Shown piece after piece: positions 1 through 7,409 of a stretch of 18,663 nucleotides of DNA. The position numbers and the translations under genes are program-made. The stretch spans positions 1 to 18,663 of the forward strand of contig JASFPJ010000022.1 in NCBI GenBank assembly GCA_050116035.1, given 5' to 3'. Position 1 is the first letter of the stretch. Each line of letters opens with the position of its first letter. This DNA is from SOIA01 sp050116035. GTDB taxonomy: Bacteria; Acidobacteriota; Aminicenantia; Aminicenantales; Aminicenantaceae. The notes beneath the pieces are model-generated. The model was not told where the DNA came from. It saw only the letters and a list, made by a program, of their open reading frames with translations, and did no database searches.

Positions 1-304
1 GAACAGGTTTGCCTACGTTAGGGATGTACAGCCACATATTTTCATCCAGCCGTAGCGTGCTCCTGCCTTTTTCGCTGGCCGGTGAGATGAAAAGCGCAGC
101 GATTTTTTCTTTCCCCTTTTTGACTGTGAAGAGCACGAACTCTTTTTCTCTCCCATTGGGCTCGATGTTGATAAGCTTCCGGTAGGACTCGAAAGATTCC
201 GGATTGAGGTTCCTGTCCACCTGGGCGAGGAGTTGATTGCCATCGATGGCATAGACAGGGGACAATATTAAAGATATTATAAAGACAATGGCGGCCTTTT
301 TCAT
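1..304 (-). CDS. LolA-like outer-membrane lipoprotein-sorting protein, N-terminal part (partial)
   Basis: The gene starts at an ATG (304-302) and runs off the left edge, so only about 101 N-terminal residues are visible. Residues 1-20 form a signal peptide (MKKAAIVFIISL, then a short hydrophobic stretch ending near VYA), so the protein should be exported. The mature part is rich in beta-strand-like and charged segments and reaches LDENMWLYIPNVGKP, which is typical of the LolA-like/TP0789 family annotated as outer-membrane lipoprotein-sorting proteins. Its start overlaps the stop of the NifX-like gene upstream (ATGA). It therefore appears to be the last visible gene of the ABC transporter operon. 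A Lol-type ABC transporter next to a LolA-like carrier suggests lipoprotein or lipid export to the outer membrane. The family assignment is fairly secure; the substrate is unknown. Confidence 0.72.
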   Translation of the reverse strand, partial: MKKAAIVFIISLILSPVYAIDGNQLLAQVDRNLNPESFESYRKLINIEPNGREKEFVLFTVKKGKEKIAALFISPASEKGRSTLRLDENMWLYIPNVGKPV

Positions 305-696
305 GTCCTGCCGTCCTTCCCAAGGATCTTCTGGATGGCCTCTTTAACGGTTCCCTTAAACTCAAAATGCGCAATTTTGTACGCTTCGAGCGCATCTCTC
401 ATTTTATCGCCAAAGTATCCGGCAACGACTAAAGTCACATTTCTCTCAGCGAGAAAATCTGCGGCCGCAATCCCAGCACGCCCTTTTGTGTCCTTATTTG
501 GATTTTTAATAGCCTTCAGGAGTTTACCCTTGCCGTCCACGATAAGAAAGTAGGGACACCGCGCGGCCACATGGCTTACAGAAGCTTTTAAAGTTTTGCC
601 CTCCGAGGCAACGGCCAACACGGTTTTCTCTTTTCCCATAAGATAAGGCTGGAACATCAGTCCGAGTGAAATCATAATAATCATTATTCGATGCAT
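301..696 (-). CDS. NifX/NifB-family protein with signal peptide (predicted exported)
   Basis: This is a 131-residue protein. I chose the ATG at 696-694 because CGGAGAAC lies just upstream; an in-frame extension to 738 has no such support. Residues 1-20 (MHRIMIIMISLGLMF...) look like a signal peptide. Residues 24-128 match the dinitrogenase iron-molybdenum cofactor biosynthesis (NifX/NifB C-terminal) fold, with SHVAARCPYFLIVDGKGK, an AIKNPN turn and AGIAAADFLAERNVTLVVAG. The domain normally binds iron-sulfur or FeMo-type clusters in the cytoplasm. The usual CGPNA-type loop is replaced by AGYFGDKMRDAL, so cluster binding is uncertain. It sits 86 bp after the permease and overlaps the LolA-like gene by ATGA. 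An exported member inside a lipoprotein-transport operon is unusual. The domain call is firm; export is predicted only from the N-terminus. Confidence 0.8.
   Translation of the reverse strand: MHRIMIIMISLGLMFQPYLMGKEKTVLAVASEGKTLKASVSHVAARCPYFLIVDGKGKLLKAIKNPNKDTKGRAGIAAADFLAERNVTLVVAGYFGDKMRDALEAYKIAHFEFKGTVKEAIQKILGKDGRT
670..688 (-). promoter_or_regulatory. weak Fur-box-like sequence inside the start of the exported NifX-like gene
   Basis: On the minus strand, aataatgattattatgatt matches the 19-base Fur box at 15 of 19 positions. It lies at codons 3-9, just after the start codon. It also encodes an Ile/Met-rich signal-peptide stretch, so the match may be a by-product of codon choice. It is noted because a much better Fur box controls the NifX-rich operon elsewhere in this window. 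Confidence 0.2.
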
Positions 697-782
697 GTTT
701 GTTCTCCGTTTTCTCTCAATTTGAAAATCCAAAATCAATCCATCTGGTTCCGTTATATATTGACTCTGCGATATTATTACCT

Positions 783-2021
783 TTAGACATGTCTGAGGGC
801 CTCGACCGGCTCCATCCTCGAAGCTTTAAAAGCCGGCTGGAGCGCGGCAGTCACCGAGACAATGATGACTATGCCTGAAATTAAGAGAATATCGCCTGTG
901 GTTAAGCTGGGCGAGAGCACAAGACCTGACTGTCTTCCAAAATTGAATGTGATTTTTACCAGGTTGATCAAGAATACAACGCCAAGAGCCAGGATGTTTC
1001 CCACAACAGCGCCAAAAACACCCAGGGTGAATCCCTCGATCAAAAACAGGGAAAGGATTTTCTGGGGCATGGTGCCGATGGCAGAGATGGTGCCAATCTC
1101 CCTGATTCGTTCAAAGACAGCCATAATCATGACATTCATGATGCTGACCAGGACTATGGCGATAAGCATGAGTTTGATGAAAAATGTCATGACATCAATC
1201 ATGCGGGCGACATTGTAGAAAGGGGAGAGTTTCTCCCAGGTGCGGACATCAAAAATCGGTTTGCCCTGCTTGTTGAGTTCTGTGGACAGCAACTCATCCA
1301 GTCTGCGGCTGACAGCATTCAGCCTGTCAAAGTCTTTGAGTCTTACGGCTACCTCACTGATTTCTCTTTCTTCCAGACGCAAAACTTCCATCGCGTCTTT
1401 GATGTGCATATAGCCGTCTCGACCTCCAGGCCCTGTCACACTCTCGATTATGCCTCCGACCACAAACTGCTTACCGTTGACTGAACCATCCCGGTTGGTC
1501 GCTATGATTACTACAGTATCGCCCACCTTGGATTTCATCCCGTTAGCCAGGAGCTCGGGGATCAAGATTTCCCCTTCTTTTATGGATTTCCCGCCCTGTT
1601 TTATCCTGGAGAGAAAAAGCGGGACTGTGGCGATCTCTTTTTCGGGATCGACACCGTTCACTCTGATATTGGTCGTCTCGATGAAATTGCTGAACATCCC
1701 CCCGAATTTTATCCTGGGCGAAAAGGATTCGATCTCGGGAATGTTTTCCATGGTTTGTTCAAGTTTTTTTTCTGCTTTTGCGTTGAGGTTTAATGTTAAA
1801 GGCAGGCTGTCGATGGAGGCCACATAGCCCCTTTTGTGGACCTGAAGGTGGCCAAGCATGGAATCTGTTATCTGGCCGATCATGATGTATTTGAACGAGC
1901 CAGAAGCCGCGATAAACACCAGTACAAACATGACACCGATAGCGATGAGGGACGACGTCAGTAGAGTTCTCCTCCTGTATCTCGACAAATTCCGCGCAGC
2001 AATTTTAAAAAGTTTAAGCAT
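783..2021 (-). CDS. FtsX/MacB-type ABC transporter permease (LolC/E-like)
   Basis: The protein has 412 residues. I placed the start at the ATG 2021-2019, which has GAGAGG upstream and begins with the family-typical MLKLFKIAARNLSRYRRRTLL; longer in-frame starts would add a fragment that overlaps the ATPase gene and resembles nothing. The topology is that of the MacB/LolE family: one N-terminal membrane helix (about 20-42), a large extracytoplasmic domain (about 43-280), and three C-terminal helices. The FtsX region includes ERIREIGTISAIGTMPQKIL and ends with PAFKASRMEPVEALRHV, the usual conserved tail. It overlaps the ATPase gene by 8 bp. A LolA-like gene two genes downstream favours lipoprotein trafficking over antibiotic or peptide export. 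The substrate is not proven. Confidence 0.85.
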   Translation of the reverse strand: MLKLFKIAARNLSRYRRRTLLTSSLIAIGVMFVLVFIAASGSFKYIMIGQITDSMLGHLQVHKRGYVASIDSLPLTLNLNAKAEKKLEQTMENIPEIESFSPRIKFGGMFSNFIETTNIRVNGVDPEKEIATVPLFLSRIKQGGKSIKEGEILIPELLANGMKSKVGDTVVIIATNRDGSVNGKQFVVGGIIESVTGPGGRDGYMHIKDAMEVLRLEEREISEVAVRLKDFDRLNAVSRRLDELLSTELNKQGKPIFDVRTWEKLSPFYNVARMIDVMTFFIKLMLIAIVLVSIMNVMIMAVFERIREIGTISAIGTMPQKILSLFLIEGFTLGVFGAVVGNILALGVVFLINLVKITFNFGRQSGLVLSPSLTTGDILLISGIVIIVSVTAALQPAFKASRMEPVEALRHV

Positions 2022-2718
2022 GCCGACCTCTCTTTTCTCTGGCCTGGCCAGCAAGCATCCCATCCTGCAGTGTGTAGACCGTCTCCACTTCGCTGACAAT
2101 TTTCTGGTCATGTGTGGAAAAGATGAATGTCACTCCGAATTCTTCCCTCATCTGCCGCATAATGTCTATGACCATAAACGCGGTCTTGCTGTCTAAATTT
2201 GCAGTCGGCTCATCCGCAAGCACAAGCCTTGGTTGTGTCACCAATGCCCGGGCTACAGCCACTCTCTGTTTTTGTCCACCGGATATCTGATCCGGATATT
2301 TGTCCTTTTGATCTATCATTCCCACGGTTTTCAAAAGCGGAATGATTCGATTTTTTCTTTCTTTTGCCGGAATATTCTGAACGACTAAAAGTGGATATTC
2401 GACATTTTCATAAACCGTCAGTACGGGTATCAGGTTAAAGTCCTGGAATATGAATCCAAGATTTTTCCCCCTGAAAGCGGCTGCTTCTTTGCGCGTCAGA
2501 TCAGATGTATTCTTGCCGGCCACTTTCAATGTTCCAGAGGTGGGCTTATCCAGGCATCCGATAAGATTGAGCAAAGTCGTTTTCCCGCTGCCTGAAGGGC
2601 CTATAAACGAAATGAAGGAAGCTGTCTCTATCCTGAAGCTCACGGATTTTAAAGCCTCGACTTCAATTTCTCCCAGGCTGTAAACTTTGGTCAAATTCTC
2701 TGCGGTGATCAAATTCAT
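2014..2718 (-). CDS. ABC transporter ATP-binding protein (LolD/MacB type)
   Basis: This 234-residue ATPase has all nucleotide-binding elements of the MacB/LolD family. They are Walker A GPSGSGKTT (40-48), a Q-loop in FIFQDFNLIPVLTVYENVEYP, the signature ISGGQKQRVAVARAL, Walker B LVLADEPTANLDS and the switch His in FIFSTHD. The ATG at 2718 is preceded by CGAGG. The gene overlaps the permease start by 8 bp, so the two are almost certainly translated together and form one transporter. A candidate extended -10 promoter lies 61 bases upstream. Energy coupling of a Lol-like exporter is the most likely role given the downstream neighbours. Confidence 0.9.
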   Translation of the reverse strand: MNLITAENLTKVYSLGEIEVEALKSVSFRIETASFISFIGPSGSGKTTLLNLIGCLDKPTSGTLKVAGKNTSDLTRKEAAAFRGKNLGFIFQDFNLIPVLTVYENVEYPLLVVQNIPAKERKNRIIPLLKTVGMIDQKDKYPDQISGGQKQRVAVARALVTQPRLVLADEPTANLDSKTAFMVIDIMRQMREEFGVTFIFSTHDQKIVSEVETVYTLQDGMLAGQAREKRGRHA

Positions 2719-2778
2719 AGGAAACCTCGAAATAAAATTTTCAATCTCAGTTTTTCTGAAGAATTAATCAAAAATCAA

Positions 2779-2787
2779 ATTATACCA
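2779..2787 (-). promoter_or_regulatory. candidate extended -10 promoter of the ABC transporter operon
   Basis: On the minus strand, TGGTATAAT has the TGnTATAAT form of an extended -10 element, 61 bases before the ATPase start codon. No good -35 hexamer is visible at 16-18 bp, which extended -10 promoters can tolerate. It lies in the gap after the methyltransferase gene, so the transporter operon could be transcribed independently of it. Confidence 0.4.
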
Positions 2788-2829
2788 CTCATGCCACCTT
2801 CAAGAAAGATCACTCATCAAGATAATCAA

Positions 2830-3471
2830 TTAGAAACAATTTGGTTTTAATGCCTTGATCACCACGAATGATCCTTCGCCGTAGCCTTTTTGGATAGGTT
2901 CGAGTTTTTTTATCTCTGATAGGCGATGGAAAATCGTTTGCGTAAATCTCAAATCTATAAATCCTGTTTTCTCAAGGCATGAGGTGACATCATCAACTGA
3001 ATAAAAAGTGGCTGCTTTATAGAACATGCTTTCACTCTTCTGCTGGTGATATAACGTGCCAACAGGGCTGTCTTTATCGATAAAACCAATAATCAAGTAA
3101 CCGGACGGCTTGAGAATCCTGTGTGCTTCTTTAAAAGAAACCTCTATGTCATCTAAAAAACAAATCGTCGTGACCATCAGGACGAAGTGAAATCGGCAAT
3201 CATCAAAAGGGAGTTTCTCTGCTTTTCCTTCAATCGCTGTAATCCCTCTGCTTCGAGCAAGTTCTCTCATCTGACTGGATGGATCGACACCCAGCCGGAT
3301 ACTCAAAGGAGCCGCAAACCGCCCGCTTCCGACTCCGACCTCTATACCATCTCCCTTTTTGGGTAATTGTTTTTTTATGGCCCTAAGTTCAGACTCATAT
3401 ACAAACTTGTTGTTTTCAAACCAGTCCTCATAATCTGATGCATGTTTTTCAAATGGCTCAATTTTGGCCAT
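2830..3471 (-). CDS. class I SAM-dependent methyltransferase
   Basis: This is a 213-residue methyltransferase of the Methyltransf_11 type. Motif I is GIEVGVGSGRF (about 42-52), and the acidic adenosine-binding region follows at LGVDPSSQMRELARSRG. The Methyltransf_11 hallmark KAEKLPFDDCRFHFVLMVTTI and the late motif EAHRILKPSGYLIIGFI follow in order. The start is ambiguous. A GTG at 3492 gives 220 residues without a ribosome site. ATGs at 3474 and 3471 follow GGAGAGG, and 3471 has the best spacing, so I chose it. The gene stands alone between the HdrA/MvhD operon and the transporter operon on the same strand. The substrate cannot be inferred; small molecules are typical for this family. Confidence 0.82.
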   Translation of the reverse strand: MAKIEPFEKHASDYEDWFENNKFVYESELRAIKKQLPKKGDGIEVGVGSGRFAAPLSIRLGVDPSSQMRELARSRGITAIEGKAEKLPFDDCRFHFVLMVTTICFLDDIEVSFKEAHRILKPSGYLIIGFIDKDSPVGTLYHQQKSESMFYKAATFYSVDDVTSCLEKTGFIDLRFTQTIFHRLSEIKKLEPIQKGYGEGSFVVIKALKPNCF

Positions 3472-3552
3472 CATCCTCTCCAAATTATTCACGGAACGAA
3501 ATTGATTTCAGGATGAATTGGAGCAAATTCTAATTAGATGGAAGGACTATCC

Positions 3553-3969
3553 TTAACTATTATACGGGTTCGGGCCCAACTCTTTAAGTGTTTTTGTCAT
3601 CTCTTCTGCAACCTCGACAAACTTAGGCCCTTCTGAGGCTGAAATCCATTCCAGTCTGAAGCGTTCCTCTTCAAGCCCAAAATCTTCAAGCATCAAGGTA
3701 ATGGCTTCAGCTCTCTTTTCTGCCCTTTTGTTGCCATCCTGATAATGGCAGTCGCCAATATGGCACCCACAGATAAGAATTCCATCAGCTCTACCTTGAG
3801 TGAGGGCATTCATTACAAAATTAGGATGCACCATGCCCGAGCACATGCAGCGGATTATATGAACATTTGATGGATACTGCATTCGGGCCGTTCCTGCAGA
3901 ATCTGCCGCTGCATAAGAACACCAATTGCAACAAAAGGCGATAATGACCGGCTCATAATCATTTGTCAT
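3553..3969 (-). CDS. mvhD: MvhD/FlpD-type hydrogenase iron-sulfur (delta) subunit
   Basis: This 138-residue protein belongs to the FlpD/MvhD family, which carries a [2Fe-2S] cluster and passes electrons to HdrA. Conserved cysteines appear in FCCNWC (13, 14, 17), RCMCSG (41, 43) and CGCHIGDCHY (67, 69, 74). I chose the ATG at 3969 because GGGAG lies 8 bases upstream; a GTG at 3978 directly abuts the ribosome site. The gene begins 1 bp after the HdrA stop. In methanogens MvhD links a hydrogenase or formate dehydrogenase to HdrA. Here no hydrogenase or HdrB/C gene is in view, so the electron donor is unknown. The length is normal for a stand-alone MvhD. Confidence 0.9.
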   Translation of the reverse strand: MTNDYEPVIIAFCCNWCSYAAADSAGTARMQYPSNVHIIRCMCSGMVHPNFVMNALTQGRADGILICGCHIGDCHYQDGNKRAEKRAEAITLMLEDFGLEEERFRLEWISASEGPKFVEVAEEMTKTLKELGPNPYNS

Positions 3970-3970
3970 T

Positions 3971-6496
3971 TTATTCACTCCCTGCTACGGATTTGATCAT
4001 TTCTTCAAAATATTCAGGCTTAAAATGTCTAACAAAAATGCCTTCTTTAGGACATGTCGCCATACAAACGCCGCAACCGCGGCAGATGGCTTCATTGACT
4101 TCGACTGTCTTTTTTATACTGTCGTCTTGCATATATTCAATAAGTGTTATCGCTTGGGCAGGACAGGGTTCTATGCAATAAGCACAGCCGTCACACTTCT
4201 CATCGACCACAAAAGAAATCGTGGGAGATTTAACCAGTTCTTTCTTTGATATAACTCCTGCAACGCGCGATGCCGTCCCTTCACCGTCAATAACCGCATC
4301 AGGAATTCCCATCACTTTCCGGGCCGAACCACATTTAAATACTCCATCTGTATTGAAATCAAGTGGGTTTAAAATACCAAGCATTCCGATGAAGAAATTT
4401 TTATCGTCCCTTTGAAGGAGTAAATCCTTCTCAAAATTTCCCTCGTCTGATTCAGCTCGCATATCCACAGAGGTGGCCACAACTACAGAACCAATATCAA
4501 TATTCTCGATTCCATTGGGTTGTGCAATTTCAGCCCTGAAATTCCCGACAAAACCTTCAACTCTTCCCACTTTGGCCTCTGTATAAACCTTCACTTTCTC
4601 ATTTTTCTCTAATTCATCTATCATTTTCTGCACAAATTCATTTTTATTTTCTGTTATCTTGCCAAGATCTGTTTCTTTTTCAACCAGATAAACATTGAGC
4701 CCGGCTTGTCCCAGCTTTAAAGCGCAGGCAATGCCACCCGGATTTCCCCCTATAACCAGGCAGGCCGGTGTCACCGGGACGTTGATATCATCTAAAGATT
4801 CAAGCATTGTGGCGCGGTTGACTCCCACTCTCATCAGTGTTTTTGCTTTCTCTGTGGCTTTTTGCTTATCTGTTGAATGCACCCAAGTGCAGTGGTTGCG
4901 TAAATTGACAATTTCCATAAGATACCGATTAAGGCCTCCCATTTCTGTGTGAAGAGAGAAAAGATCTTCATGGGTTTTTGGCGAGCACGCGCCGATGACC
5001 AGCCGATTGAATTTTTTTGTCTGTAAAAGTTCTCTTACGGCAACACCATCACAGCCGAAGGGTGTGACCTCCACATTTTTCACATGAGGCAGCGATTTTG
5101 TGTATTCAACAAGTTCATCCATATCGAGAAGCCCTGCTATATTTATCCCGCAGCGGCATATAACTGCGAGAGTCGACGGTTCATCATCCGGCTTTACGGG
5201 TAAGATATCTTTTTCCGGCGGAGCCACTAATTCTTTGCCCCGGGACGAGGCTAATAATGCAGCGGCATGTGATGCCGCAGAACACGCCTGGATTATTGCA
5301 TCATCCACTCCTTTGGGCTCCTGGGCGCTTCCGCAAACAAAAATTCCTTCTTTGGATGTATGAATGGGATGGGAATCCTCTGGTTTTTGACTCAAAAATC
5401 CCCATTCATCCAGTTCCAAACCTATCTTTTCTGCCAGTTTAAGCGTGCTTTCATTCGCCGCATAAATCGGCACAAGAACCAACATTTCTGCATTGAAAGA
5501 TTCTTTATCATTGGAAATATCAATGTTCCCGTCTTTTCCTTCAGCCACGGTTACACAGTCTGTTTGAACGAAGTTAATTTTCGACTCTTTGGCCTTTTTG
5601 TAAAAATCGTCATAATCGTCTCTTCCCAGATTCATGTCCTCATAAAAAACAGAAACAGAGGCATCAGGATTCCTCTCTATTGTTCCCATAGCCTCTGCCA
5701 CGGCTGTCATAAAACCTACAGGCGAAGGATTGCTCAACACAACCCAAGCAACAGACTGCGGTTCCTTTTGGTCGTCGCGTTTGACAACCCCGCCCGTCGG
5801 CCCGAGGCCTGAAAGCAGACGTTCATACTCGAGCGCAGTGAGTACATTGGGGAACTTTCCGTATCCAAACTCATCTAATGATTTTGTTTTCATCTCATCC
5901 ATGCCTGTGGCCAGAATAACTGCGCCCACGTTGAATTCTACCTCAACGGGTTTCTGGTCAAACACAATGGCCTCTGGCTCACAAACCTCAACGCAGGGGG
6001 GCACTTCTTTGTCTCCGCACTTGCCTTCAAGAATATAAGTGCATTTTTCAGGATCAATCAAAGCCTTTCTCGGCGGGAAAGGTGAATAAAAATAAATCGC
6101 CTTGGTGGCGCCCCTGCCAAAGTTGAATTCCATAGGAATTTCTCCAACAGGACAGACAGGAAAACAGTCCGTGCACGCCGTGCACTTCATCGGATCAACA
6201 TATCTCGGATTTTTAACAACTTTGACCTTGAAATCCCCTGCTTTTCCCTCAATACTTATGACTTCCGCAAAAGCAACGATTGTCATGTTTGGATTGCTCG
6301 TAAGTTCCAGCATGCGCGGCAGTATTGTACAAGTAGAACATTCATTCGAAGGAAACATTTTGTCAATTTGTGCCATTTTGCCACCGATCGTCGGTTTTTT
6401 CTCAACAAGAATGACTTGAAAACCCTGATTTAAGAGTTCTGCGCTTGCCCGCATTCCTGCAGGACCAGCACCTATTATGAGTACGGATCCTTTCAT
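3971..6496 (-). CDS. hdrA: HdrA-like FAD/iron-sulfur electron-transfer protein (CoB-CoM heterodisulfide reductase subunit A family)
   Basis: The protein has 841 residues. A FAD-binding GAGPAG motif (9-14) is followed by IGGKMAQIDKMFP and the HdrA-typical NECSTCTILPRM (Cys53, Cys56). A ferredoxin-like segment, CTACTDCFPVCP, lies near residue 100. The family elements ICRCGINIAGLLDMDEL and GACSPKTHEDLF sit in the middle. A second Rossmann motif, VIGGNPGGIACALKLGQAG, comes next, and two [4Fe-4S] motifs close the protein (CDGCAYCIEPCP and CRGCGVCMATCP). HdrA proteins are flavin hubs for electron transfer and often for flavin-based electron bifurcation. Its ATG overlaps the stop of the 69-residue gene (ATGA) with GGAGG upstream, and mvhD follows at once. 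HdrB/HdrC are absent here, so the electron acceptor is open. Confidence 0.92.
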   Translation of the reverse strand: MKGSVLIIGAGPAGMRASAELLNQGFQVILVEKKPTIGGKMAQIDKMFPSNECSTCTILPRMLELTSNPNMTIVAFAEVISIEGKAGDFKVKVVKNPRYVDPMKCTACTDCFPVCPVGEIPMEFNFGRGATKAIYFYSPFPPRKALIDPEKCTYILEGKCGDKEVPPCVEVCEPEAIVFDQKPVEVEFNVGAVILATGMDEMKTKSLDEFGYGKFPNVLTALEYERLLSGLGPTGGVVKRDDQKEPQSVAWVVLSNPSPVGFMTAVAEAMGTIERNPDASVSVFYEDMNLGRDDYDDFYKKAKESKINFVQTDCVTVAEGKDGNIDISNDKESFNAEMLVLVPIYAANESTLKLAEKIGLELDEWGFLSQKPEDSHPIHTSKEGIFVCGSAQEPKGVDDAIIQACSAASHAAALLASSRGKELVAPPEKDILPVKPDDEPSTLAVICRCGINIAGLLDMDELVEYTKSLPHVKNVEVTPFGCDGVAVRELLQTKKFNRLVIGACSPKTHEDLFSLHTEMGGLNRYLMEIVNLRNHCTWVHSTDKQKATEKAKTLMRVGVNRATMLESLDDINVPVTPACLVIGGNPGGIACALKLGQAGLNVYLVEKETDLGKITENKNEFVQKMIDELEKNEKVKVYTEAKVGRVEGFVGNFRAEIAQPNGIENIDIGSVVVATSVDMRAESDEGNFEKDLLLQRDDKNFFIGMLGILNPLDFNTDGVFKCGSARKVMGIPDAVIDGEGTASRVAGVISKKELVKSPTISFVVDEKCDGCAYCIEPCPAQAITLIEYMQDDSIKKTVEVNEAICRGCGVCMATCPKEGIFVRHFKPEYFEEMIKSVAGSE

Positions 6497-6702
6497 AATG
6501 GTTGACCTCCTTCTTCTAATATTATTTCTGTCACTACCCTCCGGGTATAGACCAAAAATATGCCTTCTTCCTTAACAAGCCGTGTTTCAAACCCGTCCTT
6601 TTCATATGCATCCATTTTTTCTTTCGCTTCAGCCTCGGTAGAATAATTTCTTTTGTTCCACATAAATTTCTTTCCGTCAATCTTTTCAGTAATGTCCGGC
6701 AT
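6493..6702 (-). CDS. small conserved-looking protein of unknown function, first gene of the hdrA operon
   Basis: This 69-residue protein has no family that I recognise. The ATG at 6702 is preceded by a strong AGGAGGT, and the stop overlaps the hdrA start (ATGA), so translation of the two is coupled. The sequence is hydrophilic with no cysteines. A central segment, YSTEAEAKEKMDAYEKDGFE, looks helical and is flanked by beta-like stretches (KKFMWNKRN, ETRLVKEEG, FLVYTRRVV). This gives the look of a small alpha/beta fold rather than disordered filler. The absence of cysteines argues against an electron carrier. A role as a small accessory or assembly factor for HdrA is possible but is inferred only from position. 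Confidence 0.8.
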   Translation of the reverse strand: MPDITEKIDGKKFMWNKRNYSTEAEAKEKMDAYEKDGFETRLVKEEGIFLVYTRRVVTEIILEEGGQPL

Positions 6703-6836
6703 AATTCCACCTCCTATGATAATTTTATTTTTTGGTTGCTTTCATTTTACTCTTTTTAATCAGTCGGAATACTTCCTTCTCCTCTTTCAATTTTTTGGCG
6801 TTATTACTATTTTCCTTCTCTGAATCAAAGTTCCAC

Positions 6837-6865
6837 TTGACAACCAGCGTGGATTAAGCTATATT
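6837..6865 (+). promoter_or_regulatory. sigma-70-type promoter of the fur-led operon
   Basis: The -35 hexamer is TTGACA (6837-6842), a perfect consensus. A 17-base spacer separates it from TATATT (6860-6865), one mismatch from the -10 consensus. The predicted transcription start falls near 6872, at the left edge of the Fur box, and the regulator's ATG is about 35 bases further on. No other promoter this good is visible on the plus strand before 16.8 kb. Confidence 0.8.
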
Positions 6866-6871
6866 TTAATT

Positions 6872-6890
6872 GAAAATGATTATCATTGTC
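6872..6890 (+). promoter_or_regulatory. Fur box operator
   Basis: The sequence gaaaatgattatcattgtc matches 17 of 19 positions of the classical Fur box GATAATGATTATCATTATC. It is centred on 6881 and has perfect 6-bp half sites (AATGAT/ATCATT); the symmetry extends out to 6871 and 6891 with one mismatched pair. It lies directly downstream of the -10 element, over the predicted transcription start, which is a typical repressor position. Its location in a divergent region means it might also affect the minus-strand hdrA operon. Confidence 0.85.
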
Positions 6891-6906
6891 AACAAGGAAA
6901 ATTAAA

Positions 6907-7353
6907 ATGCCGGGACCTTACAAATGGAAACATAGATTTAAAAGCAATGTTTCCCGATGGACAGCGCCCCGTGAAGCCATACTGGATTTTTTAAGCAAGT
7001 CATCAAAGCATATGAGCGTCAAAGAAATCTATGCTTCCCTCTACAAATCTCATCCAGGAATGGGATTGACCACTGTGTACCGCACACTTGAACTGCTCGC
7101 TCAAATGGGCCTGATAACTAAACTTACCCTCGGGGATGGGCAGAGCCGTTACGAGTTCAAATCTGGCGAAAAAAAGGACCACCACCACCACCTGATTTGC
7201 ACTGAGTGTGGGAAAATTATTGATTACACTGAATTCTTGAATGAGGAATTAGAACTCGTGAAAAAAACGGAAGAAAGACTTGCGAAAAAATATGATTTTA
7301 AAATCATAGATCACAATATTGAATTTTTGGGTATATGTAAAAAATGTCAATAA
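6907..7353 (+). CDS. Fur-family ferric uptake/peroxide-type transcriptional regulator
   Basis: This 148-residue regulator has the Fur winged-helix domain at about 15-85 (TAPREAILDFLSKSSKHMSV, then GLTTVYRTLELLAQMGLI). The dimerisation/metal domain carries the His-rich KDHHHHLICTECGK (His92-95). Structural zinc cysteines are CTEC (98, 101) and CKKC (144, 147). The ATG at 6907 follows AAGGAAAA at a good distance; an upstream in-frame ATT at 6886 lies inside the Fur box and is not a likely start. The Fur box at its own promoter suggests autoregulation. The metal or signal (Fe, peroxide or Zn) cannot be fixed from sequence; the operator is closest to the iron-type consensus. It heads a long co-directional gene run. 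Confidence 0.93.
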   Translation: MPGPYKWKHRFKSNVSRWTAPREAILDFLSKSSKHMSVKEIYASLYKSHPGMGLTTVYRTLELLAQMGLITKLTLGDGQSRYEFKSGEKKDHHHHLICTECGKIIDYTEFLNEELELVKKTEERLAKKYDFKIIDHNIEFLGICKKCQ

Positions 7354-7366
7354 AAGATTTAATTTT

Positions 7367-7409
7367 AAAAGGAGGTGAATAAGATGCCAAGAGGAGACAG
7401 AACTGGCCC
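7367..7409 (+). repeat. conserved leader and 5' end shared by two DUF5320 genes, copy 1
   Basis: The 43 bases covering the ribosome site and first eight or so codons are identical at 39 positions to 10657-10699. The shared part includes aaaaggaggtgaat and the codons for MPRGD. This suggests duplication of a DUF5320 gene within the operon, or strong selection on its translation start. Confidence 0.7.

Noticed and set aside
13..395. Other minus-strand frames of 79 and 117 residues at the left edge.
   Set aside because: They lie out of frame with the signal peptide and LolA-like sequence and with the NifX-like gene, and show no recognisable domain.
6725..6853. A 42-codon open frame on the minus strand just before the 69-residue gene, with protein-like sequence (VVKWNFDSEKEN...).
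   Set aside because: It has no ATG, GTG or usable TTG start near its beginning and no ribosome site, and it overlaps the promoter of the fur gene. Lys/Glu richness is expected from A-rich purine tracts, so it is most likely chance or at best a remnant.
6886..6906. Upstream ATT start for the Fur-family gene.
   Set aside because: It lies inside the Fur box, and the ATG at 6907 has an AAGGAAAA ribosome site and family-typical length.
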